From contig CM071568.1 in the NCBI GenBank assembly GCA_036426205.1, positions 120,256,545-120,320,544 of the forward strand: DNA of 64,000 nucleotides, written 5' to 3'. Origin of the DNA: Ascaphus truei. Its lineage: Eukaryota; Chordata; Amphibia; Anura; Ascaphidae. Positions 1 to 13,033 of this stretch are shown piece after piece. Made by a program: the position numbers and the translations under genes. The stretch's first letter is position 1. Each line of letters starts with the position of its first letter. The notes beneath the pieces were generated by a model. The model ran no database searches and was not told the origin of the DNA. It saw nothing but the letters and a program-made list of their open reading frames with translations.

Positions 1-2040
1 TTGTTCATGTGCATTTATTCATTGCATACACAAAACCACTTAGAGGAATTTCAAGCAGGTAAATGCTGATAATCATTTTGTTTAAATGTAGAAGGTTGCA
101 TGGTGCCTACTAGGAAGCATATTGTCCTCGCTCATTATATTAGTGAATTAGCAATCATTACTGTAATAGTAGAAACATCCACAGGCAATAATAATTTACA
201 TGGTGTTTAAGATGATTGAGTGTTTCTTTCAAATGGCACAGTATTAAAGGGTCATGAATACCAGGGAAGGTAGTAAATTTGCTCTTAGCATGTGAGAGAA
301 GACTATGGTTATAGCTGTACCATAACTGACCTGTTAAATCACAAGAACAGAGAGCTGTGTTAAAAGGATATGCAATCTTTATAAGGCATTCATTGGAAAT
401 GTCTATTTATCTAACATGAAGTCAATCTGTTGGGCACATTTTAGTTTTAAAATGGTATTCAGCACATGGACTATCTATTTATGGTCCATGTCATAAGTCC
501 ACACAACAAGTGTCTAATTAATTTGCTTTTGTTGGATGTGTACATATTTCAACACAGATATACACAAAGCTTGGCTTTTATTCAGCAAAGCAAAAGATTG
601 TCCATAACAATAAAAGTTATTTTTTTAGCAGAAATATTGAAAATCAGTCCAACTCAAATATACAGCAGTGACCTGGAGTGTATATGCACTGCCCTTGGTA
701 ACAGGGCTCACGCTGTAGCTAAACACTGTAGTTCAGGCATAGGCACAGCACATAGATGTGACATCAGGGCTCACACTCCAACATGGTAGTTCAGGCTTCT
801 GGAAGTCACAGCAGTTATGGGCAGAGTAACACAGGCAGGGTCTGGGGTCAGGAGCATGGGTTGCTATGTGTAAAGAATGAAAAAGTGCATTACATTAAAA
901 AAAATCATTAATGGCATGTTGGTATGTCTGGTTCATGTTCTTTCATTTGGTGCACATTTTCTTTTTCTTTATATGCTGTGTCAAGTTATAACATATGAAT
1001 GCATAAAAAATATTTGTGTATACTTGTTTTGCTGTTTACGCCAACAAAACGATGATTGAACATTTTGGCGCACAAAACTTATAATTTTTTTATACATTTC
1101 AGTTGCATATTTGTGCCATCAACAACCTTCAAACTCCGTCTCGAACTTCCTCTCCTGACGGAATTTTTTCCTTGGTGTAACAAAATGTTCATGCATGCCA
1201 TACAATATATCACAATTGATTTCATATATTGCCACACAAGACGCATTAATTTGTTTCTCTTCTGTGCATCACATGTCTGACAACTTTGCTTTTAGTGATG
1301 TTTTATACATAGGCTCGATGGTCATGAACAGGAACAGGAAGGGCTACCCGTGGCTACGTTTTAAAGGCTTTCAATCAGTGAGTTGCAATGCAGCTAAGCT
1401 CGGGCTCTTAAGAAGATCCAGCACAAGCTAATTAAGGAGCTGGGCTCTGCATAATTTGGCTCTCTGAAAACCCAGTTACTGGACTACAGATATGTATTCA
1501 TCCTGTAGTCCAGGGTAACGGGACACTCCCTGTTACAGTTAAAACACAAATTAGAAAATTATTTACATTTCCTGTTTCATCAAACGTGACACTTCAATTT
1601 AAAATGCGATCCTTCCTTTCATTCTTTTCATTGACTATACATGTATAATAGGCATATTCAGACAAAAAGATTAAAGTTCAATAACAAGTACAGTACGCTT
1701 CAAAAAAGTACCGGCTTCGATTTCAAGCATGATAAACCTGCCTGCCAGAAACTAAGTTCAGCTTTTTGCACCCAGGTTCTCAAAATCGAACATAGCAGAC
1801 GAGGCTGGGATTTTTATGTTCCAGAGGATTTAGAATAACTCGCGGTCAGGCGGGACCAAGTTCTCATAAGAGAACGTACCGGTGGCGGGTCGAACTTCAT
1901 GCCGATTTGAGTTCCAGGGTAAAACTCATCTACTGCGTTCCCTGCACCTAGGAAAGTAAAGTTTACACCCCCAGTACCAAAGTAAGTTTGTCTTTTTGTC
2001 AATATTTTGTGTATCAATGTGTGTAAGCAAATTTGGGCGA
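1..2040. other. AT-rich non-coding DNA
   Basis: No convincing gene, RNA gene or repeat boundary is visible. Open frames here are short and lack domain-like composition. The heptamer TACTGTA or its complement already appears, a bias seen throughout the low-copy parts of the window. Confidence 0.5.
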
Positions 2041-2530
2041 ATAAACTTCAATTTATTTAATTACCTTGTTTTGCTCAATCTAAGATAGGTACAGTAATAG
2101 GTCACTGATCACTGAATCATTGTCAGCTGATCAGTCACAGAGACCCACCCCATGTTACCATGGACAGTCATTTAGAATTGAATCTAATGACTCTCACCTC
2201 TGATACATTTCAACACTGAGGACTCATCCAACTGTCTACAATTGGGACTGATATGACTCACCTGCCTTTGCATGTTTGTTGCAATGGTTTAGGGTATTTA
2301 AAGTCACTCTTTGTCTGTTGTTCACTGCACACCCCCCTGATGAAGATCCCTCTGTGCGGACCGAAACGTTGTATTTTGTGATGTTTATTTCTTTAATACA
2401 TTTACTTTGGTTTATACTTTTGAGTGATGTCGTCTTTGTGCCATCATTCCTGCTAGTAACGTATACTGGTATTAGTTTATGGCCACAGCACGAGACCTAT
2501 CCATTTTTTTCCATTGAGTTATAATGTTGT
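2041..2530 (+). mobile_element. Penelope/hammerhead-type repeat fragment
   Basis: This stretch has the layout of the terminal repeats of Penelope-like elements. A TATA-like TATTTAAAG lies near 2294, and a hammerhead-like core follows about 40 bases later at 2337-2366. An A/T-rich tail with TTTAATACA comes after it. No reverse transcriptase or target duplication was found, so it is a fragment or non-autonomous copy. The outer limits are approximate. Confidence 0.45.
2331..2377 (+). ncRNA. hammerhead ribozyme-like motif, partly decayed
   Basis: CTGATGA lies at 2337-2343 and GAAA at 2363-2366. The bases between can form stem II (GATCC with GGACC, one mismatch). The core is intact. Stem I pairing between the C-run before the core and the bases after the expected cleavage site is not visible, so activity is doubtful. 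Confidence 0.45.
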
Positions 2531-5500
2531 TATGTCAGAGAAGCTCCCATACTGTAGTCTACAGTAGAAGAAAGGCTGAAACCACGCTCGTGCTTACAAG
2601 GTGTTTGTAAGAAAGTGCGGACGACTTGAATTCATTGCTGCTGCTGCTACTGTGTTGGAGCCCTCCAAGTGCCTAAGGTATCACCAAAGGCAATCTCCGA
2701 AGATATCAGAAAAGAACACAAAGCGCAAGAGGTAAGTACAGTATAAAATTGTATTTAGACAATAATAAAAAGTAAGTAGAAACTTACAATGAGGTAATGT
2801 TTTTTGAACGAGTTACTTTTCACCGGGCCGGCTAGACGTCCAGGGTAATGCAACACTGTGTAACTCCACATCCTGCGTGCCGGGATGGATCTTGTGCTGT
2901 GCATGTAATTCAGCACTTCCTGGTTACTACAGCAATGGAAACTCCGGATTGATAGACTTTGATGTGTCTGAAGGAGCTACGTGGGACACCGATAAGGATC
3001 AGCTGTGGTGTAACGTGACCACTCTGCGTTCCGCACAGCTTTGTGCTTCATCAGGAGTTACACAATTGTAACAGTGTCATTGTTCCAACTCACTGCAATT
3101 ACAGTGATTTGATAGAAATTAAGATACATATAATAACATTTTGCATATACTATTAATGTATATATATTTTTCGGTCTCCATAGTATAACAGTTTTATAAT
3201 CCCTTAAGCAGCTCTAGGGACTAAACAAAGATTCTCAGGGGAACCTTAATGCATTAGATTTATTATAATGTTTCAAGTTATGTTAAATAGTATAATAATG
3301 TAGTTTCATAATCTCCTTTTTCTGTATTCAGGTAGCTTAACAAAAGGTGAGATATTTATATTGAGTGTAGCTCAAGTACAATAATGTATATATAATACAT
3401 TTATTTTACACCTACTCACAATTCTTCAGTCTACAGAGGTTGTGTCTATGTTTTGTCTTTGCACATACGTGTCTATGGAATGCATAGGCTATGCGTCTAA
3501 TTCAATAGGAATTTGACATTCAGAGGAGGTAGAAAGAGATGAAGGAGGGCTGAGTTTTTCTACACAAGGGAAAGGCAGATAATAAGTGAAAGGGGACCTT
3601 GGTCACTGGTATTTTGTCCGGGGAGAGTTTTCCCACTCGGGAGAGGGGGACTGCTTTGTCTATTCTATGCATCCATCCAGTAGATAGTGTGGCCAAATCC
3701 CTCAGCCCTAATGTGTCATAGTACAGAGGAAACTAGACACGTTGCATTTGCAATGTTTTGCAGTTATAATTTTTTAAAAAGGTGTAAAATGTTAATAGTT
3801 TTTAGACTTCCATAGACATCTTCTTCTGGCTCTCGATTTGACATAGTAGCTTGAACTCTGTAATATAATTGAGAAATAATTTACTGTACCCTATTAATAA
3901 ACAATAAATACTTAAATGCTTAAAGTACAGTATGCACATGTATGGTCTATGGAACACATATGTGGATTTTTTTAATGTACTGTAGGTGCGGATGATTTGT
4001 GAATGATAGTTCTACTGTACGGTTGCACAGTACTGTATGTAAATGTGTGTACATTTATATTTACCTTGATAATACACCCTGAAAATTCGGTGTCAGGAAC
4101 CAATTGATGCAAGAGGTGGGCTGTACATAGATGTTCGAGTCGATCATGTAGTTGGAATGTAGGTTCATATCGTTTTCAGAGTAAGTTGGTCTATGCTGGT
4201 AATGGTATTGGGGCAGGTACTAAGGCGGAGACAGGTACTCAGGTCGGGCAGGTACTCGGGTGGAGGCAGGTAGTTGGGTGGAAGCAGATTTAAAGAAACG
4301 GCTCGGGAAGGTTTATTTTTCAATCTCTTGGTCCTGACCAATCTCCTTCGAAAGTTGCCTTGATTGAATATACCCAACCACGATGCATGCACTGTCCAAC
4401 ACCCACCAGGACGTAGAGGTATTCTAATAAAGCAATCATTCATGCTTAAATTGTGTTTAATATAATTCTTCCACCCTTGTTAGTTTGGTGTTTGTTTGTA
4501 GAATTCATACTTGTCAACAATATATTCATACAGTATGTAAAATATTACTCTCAGAGGAAGAGCCCTTCCAGTGAGTTGTAAAACATAACTAAAAATATGT
4601 CAAAGATATATTGTCCAAGATAGTACAATAGTACAATCTCTAAAAATACCTTGTAACTTTCATTATATATTTTTAAAATAGGTAACATTAACTTACCAAT
4701 AAGAGATCTAGTCCTTGCTAACTGCCTCCAACAACTTAATAAATTAACCCATATGCCACATAATACTGTACATGTATTACATTATATTAAAAATGACAAA
4801 CACAAAATATGTGTTCCCCGGCGCTATAAAATCGGTGTATAGTCCAATGCAGAAATGCCTTAAACTTGCCTTAAACTAGCTCAGCACATACCCAGCACAT
4901 ACCCAGAATGTAGTTTGGCTAGTTTAAGGCAAGCTTTAGAATAGTCGTGATTTCTGTAGATCTCAGATAGAGTTGCACTCTTATCAGTCTCGACTTGAAT
5001 GGCACAAGATATCGTATAGGAATAACTGCAAGCCGTCTTGTGCGGCAAAGAGTTAGCGCCATGTCCCATGCCATGCACAGCACAGTATAAAAGTTATGAC
5101 AGATTCCGTAAATACATAGTGTTTTTTAATAAAGTGTGAAACTGCAATAGAGATGTACAAGGTAATTAGACAAAGAGACATGTACAGTACATTGTATCTT
5201 CTCTCAGACACCTGCATTTAGAGTATCATAGGCAAAAATATTCAGTGTGCCACCTGCCGGACATGCACTTAACTGCAACAGCACAAATAATAATTCCGAC
5301 TGACACAAACGAGGTCCGTGCAGGCTCAGTCTGTGCTCAGTGCGGTGAGTGGCATGGCGAGGCCACGGATGAGGTGCACACATTTTGGGGACAATTATCA
5401 CAGAAATCATGCTTTATCTGTAAGTTACATTGTAAAAAATATTACCTTTTGGTTGTCTACTTGTGTCTAAACTGACTACAGGGTCATGTCACCTCAATGT

Positions 5501-8500
5501 ATTAGCTTACAAACATTGCTGTAGTCATTTAGTACCATATATCAGTCCTTCTATTGAATTGGTTGATTAAGGGGTTCATCTTTACAATATAGCTTTTATG
5601 ATGGGAGTCTCAAATAAATCATTATTTCACAAAACATGATTAATACCGCTTATAATTTGAGTCATTTAATAAAATATATAAAAACAGAAACTCATATTTA
5701 CACATCACAAACAATAGAATATGAGTTAAAATGAAGCTACACATTAAATAGACTGCATAAAATATTTAACCAGTAAAATATTTTAAATATTAACAATATA
5801 ACTGCTTTTTGGTTGATCCACATTTATTCAGATTAGCACTTCTGACATTCCAGAGCCCACTTGTACCTTCCTTCTTCATGTGTTTCACATCTTCCTCATT
5901 TATCGCTTCAGTCTCAGCAGAATACTGTATATTGTCTCTGCTAAGATTCCCTTATCTTCCAAAATCTCGGATATCCCTATTATGTTATTTCTCTCTATCT
6001 CTATATCTCTCATCTATATTTAGCCTTCTTCTTTCTTTGTTGGTCCCTCTGGCCTACCCAGGTGTCACTATTTTCACTCTGGGGCTAAGGATGTAGATCT
6101 TAGCATAGGGCAAGATATTTCATGTAAAGATATTGTCAGGAAAAAGTGAATATGAGGTACCTACTTACCTATATTCTTGCATATTATGGGCAAAGTAAGT
6201 TCTGGGATAGGCTGAGGGCACACTGGCAGATTCCATTGGAGTTCAAATGGAGCAGATATTAAGAACTGGAGGAGCTCACAAACTTGAACATATTAGAAAT
6301 GTAAAGCAAAACATAAATGGGACTATTGACTTAAATACAGGCACACACCATACAAATTAGTTGTACTAAGTCCAGTCTTGTCCACCATTACTATTATTGG
6401 TATTAGTTGAGGTAACAAAATTTACATACTCCACAACATTTTTGTATGTGAATAATTTGTAGTAATGGCTCCTCAAGTATGAGATTCTAGACTAGATCAG
6501 AAGGAAAAACAGGTAAGGAAGAAAGATAAATTAAAGTACACAGTCATATTTTAAAAATTCCTTTAGGATGAACATGTTCTAAATTCACTGAGCTGTCTTT
6601 ATTAATAGGTATGCAATGTATCATCTTACAAACCAAGGTCCTATAGTATAGCTGTTCACTTGATGACTTTTTTATGCATTCTTTTTGCTAGGAGCTTAAA
6701 TGGCATTTCAGCCTGTAAAAATGTTCTTTCCAGCAACATGTTTGAAGTTACAGCTGCCTGATATGGCTAATGAATTTTACAATCAAAAGCTAAAGTGAAT
6801 TAGCTGTAGCAGATGTTTTTACTCTGGGAACTACCAGACCTTTTTGGCCGCTCATTTATCCATAAAGGGGCTAGAAGTTTGCACTTCTATTATGCGTTGT
6901 CATCGAAGCATTGCACAACTTTATCAAACTTTTTTTTATTCTGGAAACTGATTTAATTTTCTGCAAGGGTTTTTTGTTTGGCTTTTTAATCACATTTACT
7001 GAGGAACATGTGTACTGTAAAGTTGGAGAGCCGATTATGGCTCCTAGAAAAGCCACTTTCAAAAGGAAAGTGTCCCAGGTCTAAGGCCTCCATTTGATGG
7101 TCTTCAGGTTTTCTGAAGAGGAAAAAATTAATTACTATTTTAATAACGAAGCCAAGCCTGCTGAAAATCCTCTTAGAGAGTAGCTGCATGATGTAATGGC
7201 TTGCAGGGGGGATATTGAAAACATTGACCACACAGTCTGTCCTTCACTGTTCTATTCAATCCCTGTAAGATGATATGTGCTGGAGGGTCACACGTTAAAG
7301 GCTTTAAAAAAAAAAAAAACACAATGTTTTCTAAGGAGAAGGGTAAAGTGAGGAGTGAAAATGAAGTTCACTGAAAAATTGACGTTGATATTAAAGCATC
7401 TGAAGAAACATGCACAAGTTTAAATGCAAACTTAATGATGCAACCGCTCAAAATTCTTCCTTTATAAAGGACAAAAAAAATGTTATTGAAATACTTGCCA
7501 TGGGAAAAAATGAATAGTTTATATATTTGAAATAATGTTGTCACTTTTCTATAAAAATCTTCCACTCAGTGTTATCAATTTTCTATAATGTGCTTAACAT
7601 GCAATGAACCCTTTTTGCTTCAGATACTGTACCTGTGTGATAGCCCTCTTCCAGCACCAAAAGTGGTCATATAGCAAAAGACAACGTAGTAAATATGACC
7701 TTCCTTTCATTCCCATGTACTGTAGGCAATGAATACAAACAGTGAAAATGAGAAGGCACGTTGCTAGAATGTATGTTTATTATTCAGAGAACTCTGATTC
7801 AGTAAGTCTTCCAAAATAGTTTAGAATATGCTTTCAAATTATGTCTCCATAGCTAATGAAATCTGGAGAGATCAGTGAAATAATCAAGGAATATTACTAT
7901 ATTAAAAAAATTATGAATTATGTGTTTTTATTGAAAAATAAAACTCACACTGTTCCACATTCTGTAACAATTATGTAAAATACAACCAAATACAAATTAA
8001 TATGCAATTGTAGTCAGGGAAGGGCTGTTCACCCAGCTATTTTAAAAACATACTGGATGTACAAGATATTCCACATCTTCTTGTACTACCATTTCAGAGG
8101 CAGAATAATGTCTACTAATTCACTGCTATTCTAAATGGGTTTTTTTCTAGGCTGATTATGAGAAGAAAAAAAGAGTTTCTGCTATAAGACACTGACAAGG
8201 AAGCAGCTTCTAATGTGTGTCATGGCATCACTGACAATTGTAATGAACTCAATTTGTATCAATTAAACTAATCAAACCATATTGGGGAAATTTAATCCTG
8301 ACATTATGCGTTGATTTTCTAAATTTCCCTATCAAAATATGGTTGTCTAAAGAGTAGCAAAAATTAGTTTTAAAGGCCCTATTATATAGGTTAGACATTG
8401 TAAGATTTTTTTTTTTATTATTACTCCTATTATTTGCCATAATACTTGTAGAGACCTGGTTTTATTTGCAAACATTACATTTTGACTAGATACATACTGT

Positions 8501-9780
8501 ACTCATTGTTTTTACAGTTCTATATGATGAGTATTATTTATTTTTGTACCGAAAAGTACTTTGTCTTAGATCACCAAAAGTGCTTAATCAAGTTGCCGTG
8601 ATGAATTTAGTAAATTGATAGACAAGTAAACATTCATTATTAGTTGTATTATTTTACTTTACTTTCTTGATTTAGTACCTTTATAAAGAATTAGCAATGG
8701 ATCATCCTTTCCTTGATAACTAGAGTTTTTTTATTGCTAGCTCAAGATAGCTACAGTACGTTAATTACTAAATCTAAATAATTAAATTAATCTAATTTAT
8801 CAGTACTTATCAACTAAGATAAACCTACAGTAGCCTGCTTACGGTTCCAAGGTTTAATTAGGAATCCAGTGGCTCCTCCTTCTCTTACCGGACACCTCAC
8901 TTCTGTAACAATTTACAGAGCCTCTTTAAGATCTTTCAAGACTTCTGCTATTTCATACTGTACTTGACACATGTTTGTAACTGTAATATTTTTTCAGCAC
9001 AATATTCTGTACCCAACATATACGAAATATATGTATTTTACCCTGGAAAAATATTTTGGAAATAGATAACTGAGTATAATTGTGTTCACATGAAGAACAG
9101 ACTTGTGAGGTTTTGAAAGCTTTGTCAGCGTAATGTAAACTATGAAGAACCTTCTTGTTGGTCTCTTAAGACATATATCTCAGTCTGCTACAAAGCTACA
9201 CGTCTGTACTATTATGGCTATTAAAACGTGGCACTACAACAAATTGTGGTGTAGAACAAGTCATGTTTTTAATAAAAGTAATCACAAATCCTTATTTGTA
9301 GAATGAGATATGTATCCAATCAACATCAGTGTTGCATGTTTTACAACACTTAGAGATATAAAAGTGTTAAGAATGACCAGATGTGGGTATTTCATTTACT
9401 GTATGTACGCTAACTACATATTACAATTTGTCTAAATAGTATTTCTAATTGAGAAAGGGTGGTTAATTATGGAAAATAGAGAAAATGGTTTTACAGATAC
9501 AAAAATTACACTTTTTTTTGGTTTCGGTCAGTTTATATAAAACATTTAAAATACATTTTATTGTTTTGATTGTTTCACTTGCTTACAGCAAATCCAATTC
9601 ATTTGATGTTTAAATACACACAACTTAAGCTTAGCAACTTGGTGTCATTGATGTGTTGTCCTTTGTTAATGGCCTAGCTGCCCCTGTTGTACTGGCAGAA
9701 GATTTCCTACGTTTCCTGAATGTGTCCTTTAGTTTAATATTTTAATGTAAATTAAGAGTCCCTAGTATTCTGCCTTAAAG
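2531..9780. other. long AT-rich non-coding stretch
   Basis: No gene, LTR, inverted-repeat element or RNA gene could be supported in this 7 kb. It has short A/T runs and many TACTGTA/TACAGTA heptamers. Parts such as 6600-7250 have non-repetitive text rich in homeobox-like ATTA and TAAT cores, which resembles conserved non-coding DNA, but that cannot be tested without an alignment. Confidence 0.45.
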
Positions 9781-10323
9781 AGGATTTATTTATTCATTTA
9801 TTTATAAAAAATGTTTTACCAGGAAGTAATACATTGAGAGTTACCTCTTGTTTTCAAGTATGTCCTGGGCACAGAGTTAAGATGACAAATAATACATGGT
9901 CACAAATACATAGTTACATAAGGGAACAGGGTATATATTATATACAAGACATTGCATGCACAGAGATAATATATATTATAGGCGTATGTAACAGTTATAG
10001 ACCAGATTAAAATGTGAGACAGCTTTAGTTTTGAAAGAACTTAGACTGGTGGTGGCTGAGAGAGTCTCCGGTAGGTTGTTCCAGTTTTGGGGTGCACAGT
10101 AAGAGAAGGAGGAGCGGCCGGATACTTTGCTAAACCTTGGGACCATGACCATGACCAGTCTTTTGGAGTCAGATCTCAGATGATAAGTGCTGCATGTGGT
10201 AGGGGTGAGGAGCTTGTTCATATAGATGGGTAGCTTGCCCAGAAAGTATTTTAAGGCAAGACAATTAGGATAGGATATTGAATTAGGATATTGTTTAAGA
10301 CTACTGAAAAGTGAGCACCACAT
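9781..10323 (-). pseudogene. LINE (L2/CR1/Rex-like) 3' end with ORF2 C-terminus
   Basis: The minus-strand frame 9976-10323 (115 aa) has the typical tail of a non-LTR retrotransposon ORF2. A segment reading VPRFSKVSGRSSFSYCAPQN is followed by WNNLP and then a Ser/Phe-Lys stretch ending in SSFKTKAVSHF. This pattern closes the RT C-terminal region in L2, CR1 and Rex-type LINEs. The 3' side (9781-9975) is A/T-rich with an ACCAGGAAGTAATACATTGA segment, like LINE 3' UTRs. The RT catalytic part and everything upstream are missing, so this is a 5'-truncated dead copy. The exact clade is uncertain. Confidence 0.6.
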
Positions 10324-10330
10324 GAAAAGT

Positions 10331-11228
10331 TACGACCAACAGAGTTCAGTAAGTTCTGCTTCTCCCTAAAAAAATGGTGTTGTAAATTGCGCTGTCTCTT
10401 TAACTGTGTCTTTTTTTCACTTTAAAGATTACATTTAATATCTATTTCCCAGCAGTGTACAAACTGACATCATCTACTCATAAAAGCAGAATGCTTTGCT
10501 TTTTTTAAGCTTCAAGCTGAATAACAAATTGCCACAGATGACAGCATAAAAGAATAACAGAATGGAATCAAAAGAAAATTCATTGTCAACAGAAACCCCC
10601 TGCTGAGGAATTTCAATTTCATATATCTAATTATCCCTGTCAGTTGGAAGAACTGACAAAAAGCATTCTTTGTTCTCTCTTTCTGCCTCCCGCATCTCAC
10701 TCTCAATTAATTCCGGCATACAAATATGACTAATTGTCTTTGCAGTGCTCAAGAGCTCTGTATATAAATGTTCATGAACTGAAAATGATTTGGAGAGTAT
10801 TCATGCATCGATTTATGATATTTGAGCACAATAGACATGCATAATTCAGGTGACCATGTTAGTACCCTCATAAGCCCTTATTACAGAGATTAGGCTGGAT
10901 TCTCTTTTCACATGCCTTTTGTTTTCCGTATCTGCTTTGTGACAATAACTCACTTTGCACCTATTGAAAAAGGAACATTATATGTCTGCTGTTTCCCATT
11001 CAGGTTGCCATGAACAAGATTGTCAGAACTAAAACGTCACACAGTGCAGAAAAAAATTCCGTAATTTAGGCGCCTGTGTTACATTTCAAACATTTATGCC
11101 CATTTGTATATTGATATTTTTTATGTTTTATTTAGCTTTATTTTATTAAAAGTCGGGATGAAGTATAAAGTTTGAAAACTAAAATAGTCTGTAAAACTTT
11201 ATTATTTTGCCTACTCTATAGAAATTAT
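10331..11228. other. non-repetitive stretch, candidate conserved non-coding element
   Basis: No gene is seen. 10440-11040 lacks low-complexity runs and has many short transcription-factor-like words, such as TAATTA, CTGTCA, ATGCATAAT and CTAATTGT. That texture is common in vertebrate enhancers. This is an impression, not proof. Confidence 0.3.
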
Positions 11229-11345
11229 TATTATTATTTTTGTAGTATATTTATAAAGCTCCAACATATTCCATACAACTGGGGAACAGAGTGATATAAA
11301 TGACATAAACAGAATGACAAACTCTACAGAAATGTCATCTATTAT
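11229..11345. repeat. LINE-type 3' tail fragment
   Basis: The stretch with ATATTTATAAAGCTCCAACA, ATTCCATACA and a GGGGAACAGAG follow-up resembles the dispersed vertebrate tail that reads 'TATAGCGCCAACATATTACG' in better preserved copies. It is short and decayed. Confidence 0.35.
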
Positions 11346-11789
11346 ATATAAACTTTTTTTCCGTTTTGGTACCTTTTATTTTATTTTGTGTTATGACTAT
11401 TGTTGTAAATATTGTAAACCTATTTTGCCAATTTGGCCATTCTTATTAGATGCTTCTTATATTTTTAGATATCAGTCTAGGTAGATAATGAAAATACAGA
11501 CACCACACAAAGCAACAATCTTTACATATTCTCTTGCTCTCTCGCTATATATATATATTCTGGAAATCTTACATAAATACCTGTATAAGCTGTAAATTAG
11601 AACAATAATGAAAAAGGCAATATGTGATTATTAAATGATATCTTCCCACACTGTTGTTTTTACCATAACAAAATAAATTCACACTGTATTGATTTAAAAT
11701 TGTTTATGTGCAGCTAGATTAACTAAGGCAAGCACTCATATTACAAAGCAAGCTGAAAAGTTATAACAGGGATAAACAGTATACAAATG

Positions 11790-12300
11790 TCCTTAGATGG
11801 CAAGCTCTATGGGGCAGGTACAGATGCAGCGGCCATTATTTTAACAAATCACGCGGTGTATACCTCGGAATACCCATGTCATGACGCGGAATTGCTTCCA
11901 ACTGTACCGCCTTAAAACGCAAGTGCATAAAATGGCATTTTAGTGTTCTGGCTTTTAAACACCTTAAATTGACACAGTAGCACAGTAGCACAGTACTGTA
12001 CACATTACAATTCATTCATTTCATTGCATTTAACTGCACACAATCCATAAAATTCATACAAAGCAACCACGATAAACACGCGTGCCTGGGGCGATAGGCC
12101 GTATCATGCCACGTGGAGTACAGCAGCGCACACGAAAACGGCGCCGTGATGCCTTAAAATAACTGCCGCTGCATCTGTATTTGCTTTTCTATTGTCTGAT
12201 TTTGTTTGTTGCACTTATTGTATTATAATTCCCTGAAATGTATTGTCTATTTTTTAAATCGCTGAGTACACTGTGTATGCTATATAAATAGAGATATATA
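11790..12300 (+). repeat. dispersed LINE-like tail interrupted by a MITE
   Basis: GATGGCAAGCTCTATGGGGC at 11798-11817 and the text after 12178 (ending in TTGCACTTATTG and CCCTGAAATGTATTG) together look like one common amphibian L2/CR1-like tail. It is split at 11820 by the 357 bp inverted-repeat element. Confidence 0.45.
11821..12177. mobile_element. 357 bp MITE with TA target duplication
   Basis: The ends are inverted repeats: CAGATGCAGCGGCCATTATT on the left, and on the right the complement of the same word with one inserted base and small differences, ending GCTGCATCTG. TA flanks both sides (11819-11820 and 12178-12179), as for Tc1/mariner/pogo insertions. There is no open frame of note, so it is non-autonomous. 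Its insertion splits a LINE-like tail, which supports the boundaries. Confidence 0.7.
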
Positions 12301-13033
12301 TATATACATACATACTGTACATGTCTTGCATAGTAAGGCGCAAAGGTTAAAGTAGTTACGTTACTGGGGAATTAACTTATACTGGCATCAATTTAAAAGA
12401 AATATGATTTTAATTGCACAATTATTTACCACTACTGAAGAGATCGGATATGTTTTATATCTGACGTCAAAAAATATGAATAATAGAAAATAATTCCAAG
12501 CACTGAGGTATTAACAGGGCTAAACCAGGGGTGGCTATTTTTGCATTGATTATTTGCATTTGCTATTGGACAATATTTACCAGGGTGCATGAAAACACGT
12601 CATAACATCCCTTCCAGCTTTGCAGACAGAATTTATTAGAAGTGAGAAATCTTGTAAGCAATTAATTATATTATTCTTGTTTTTGGAGTACTCCGTGTGT
12701 ATGACTAAATACGAGAGTATTGCATAACAAATTGAATTCTCATAGACACAGTGTGAAGGAAATCTCTGCTCTTGAGAGTTTACTAATAGCTATTGCAAAT
12801 GAAAATTCTAGCAGTGTGGAAAATGCCCATGTACTGTACAATCATGGGAGTTTTTAGAAAATGCCTTTTATTGGGTATTCAGCAAAGAAAAGCTCTGCTC
12901 GGTTAACATACATCTAGCCTTGTATACTGTATCTATCTACATGCCTTTTTGGAAGTCCCAAACACAATTACTTTAACCATTTCTGTGCTGCAAGAGTCTG
13001 CTGTACATTACAGAGCACAATTCTGCAATATAG
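12301..13033. other. AT-rich non-coding DNA
   Basis: Nothing beyond A/T-rich text with TACTGTAC words. The left LTR of the Gypsy element starts at 13034. Confidence 0.4.

Noticed and set aside
1056..1431. Overlapping small frames near 1.1-1.4 kb
   Set aside because: Short, no domains and no promoter or splice context.
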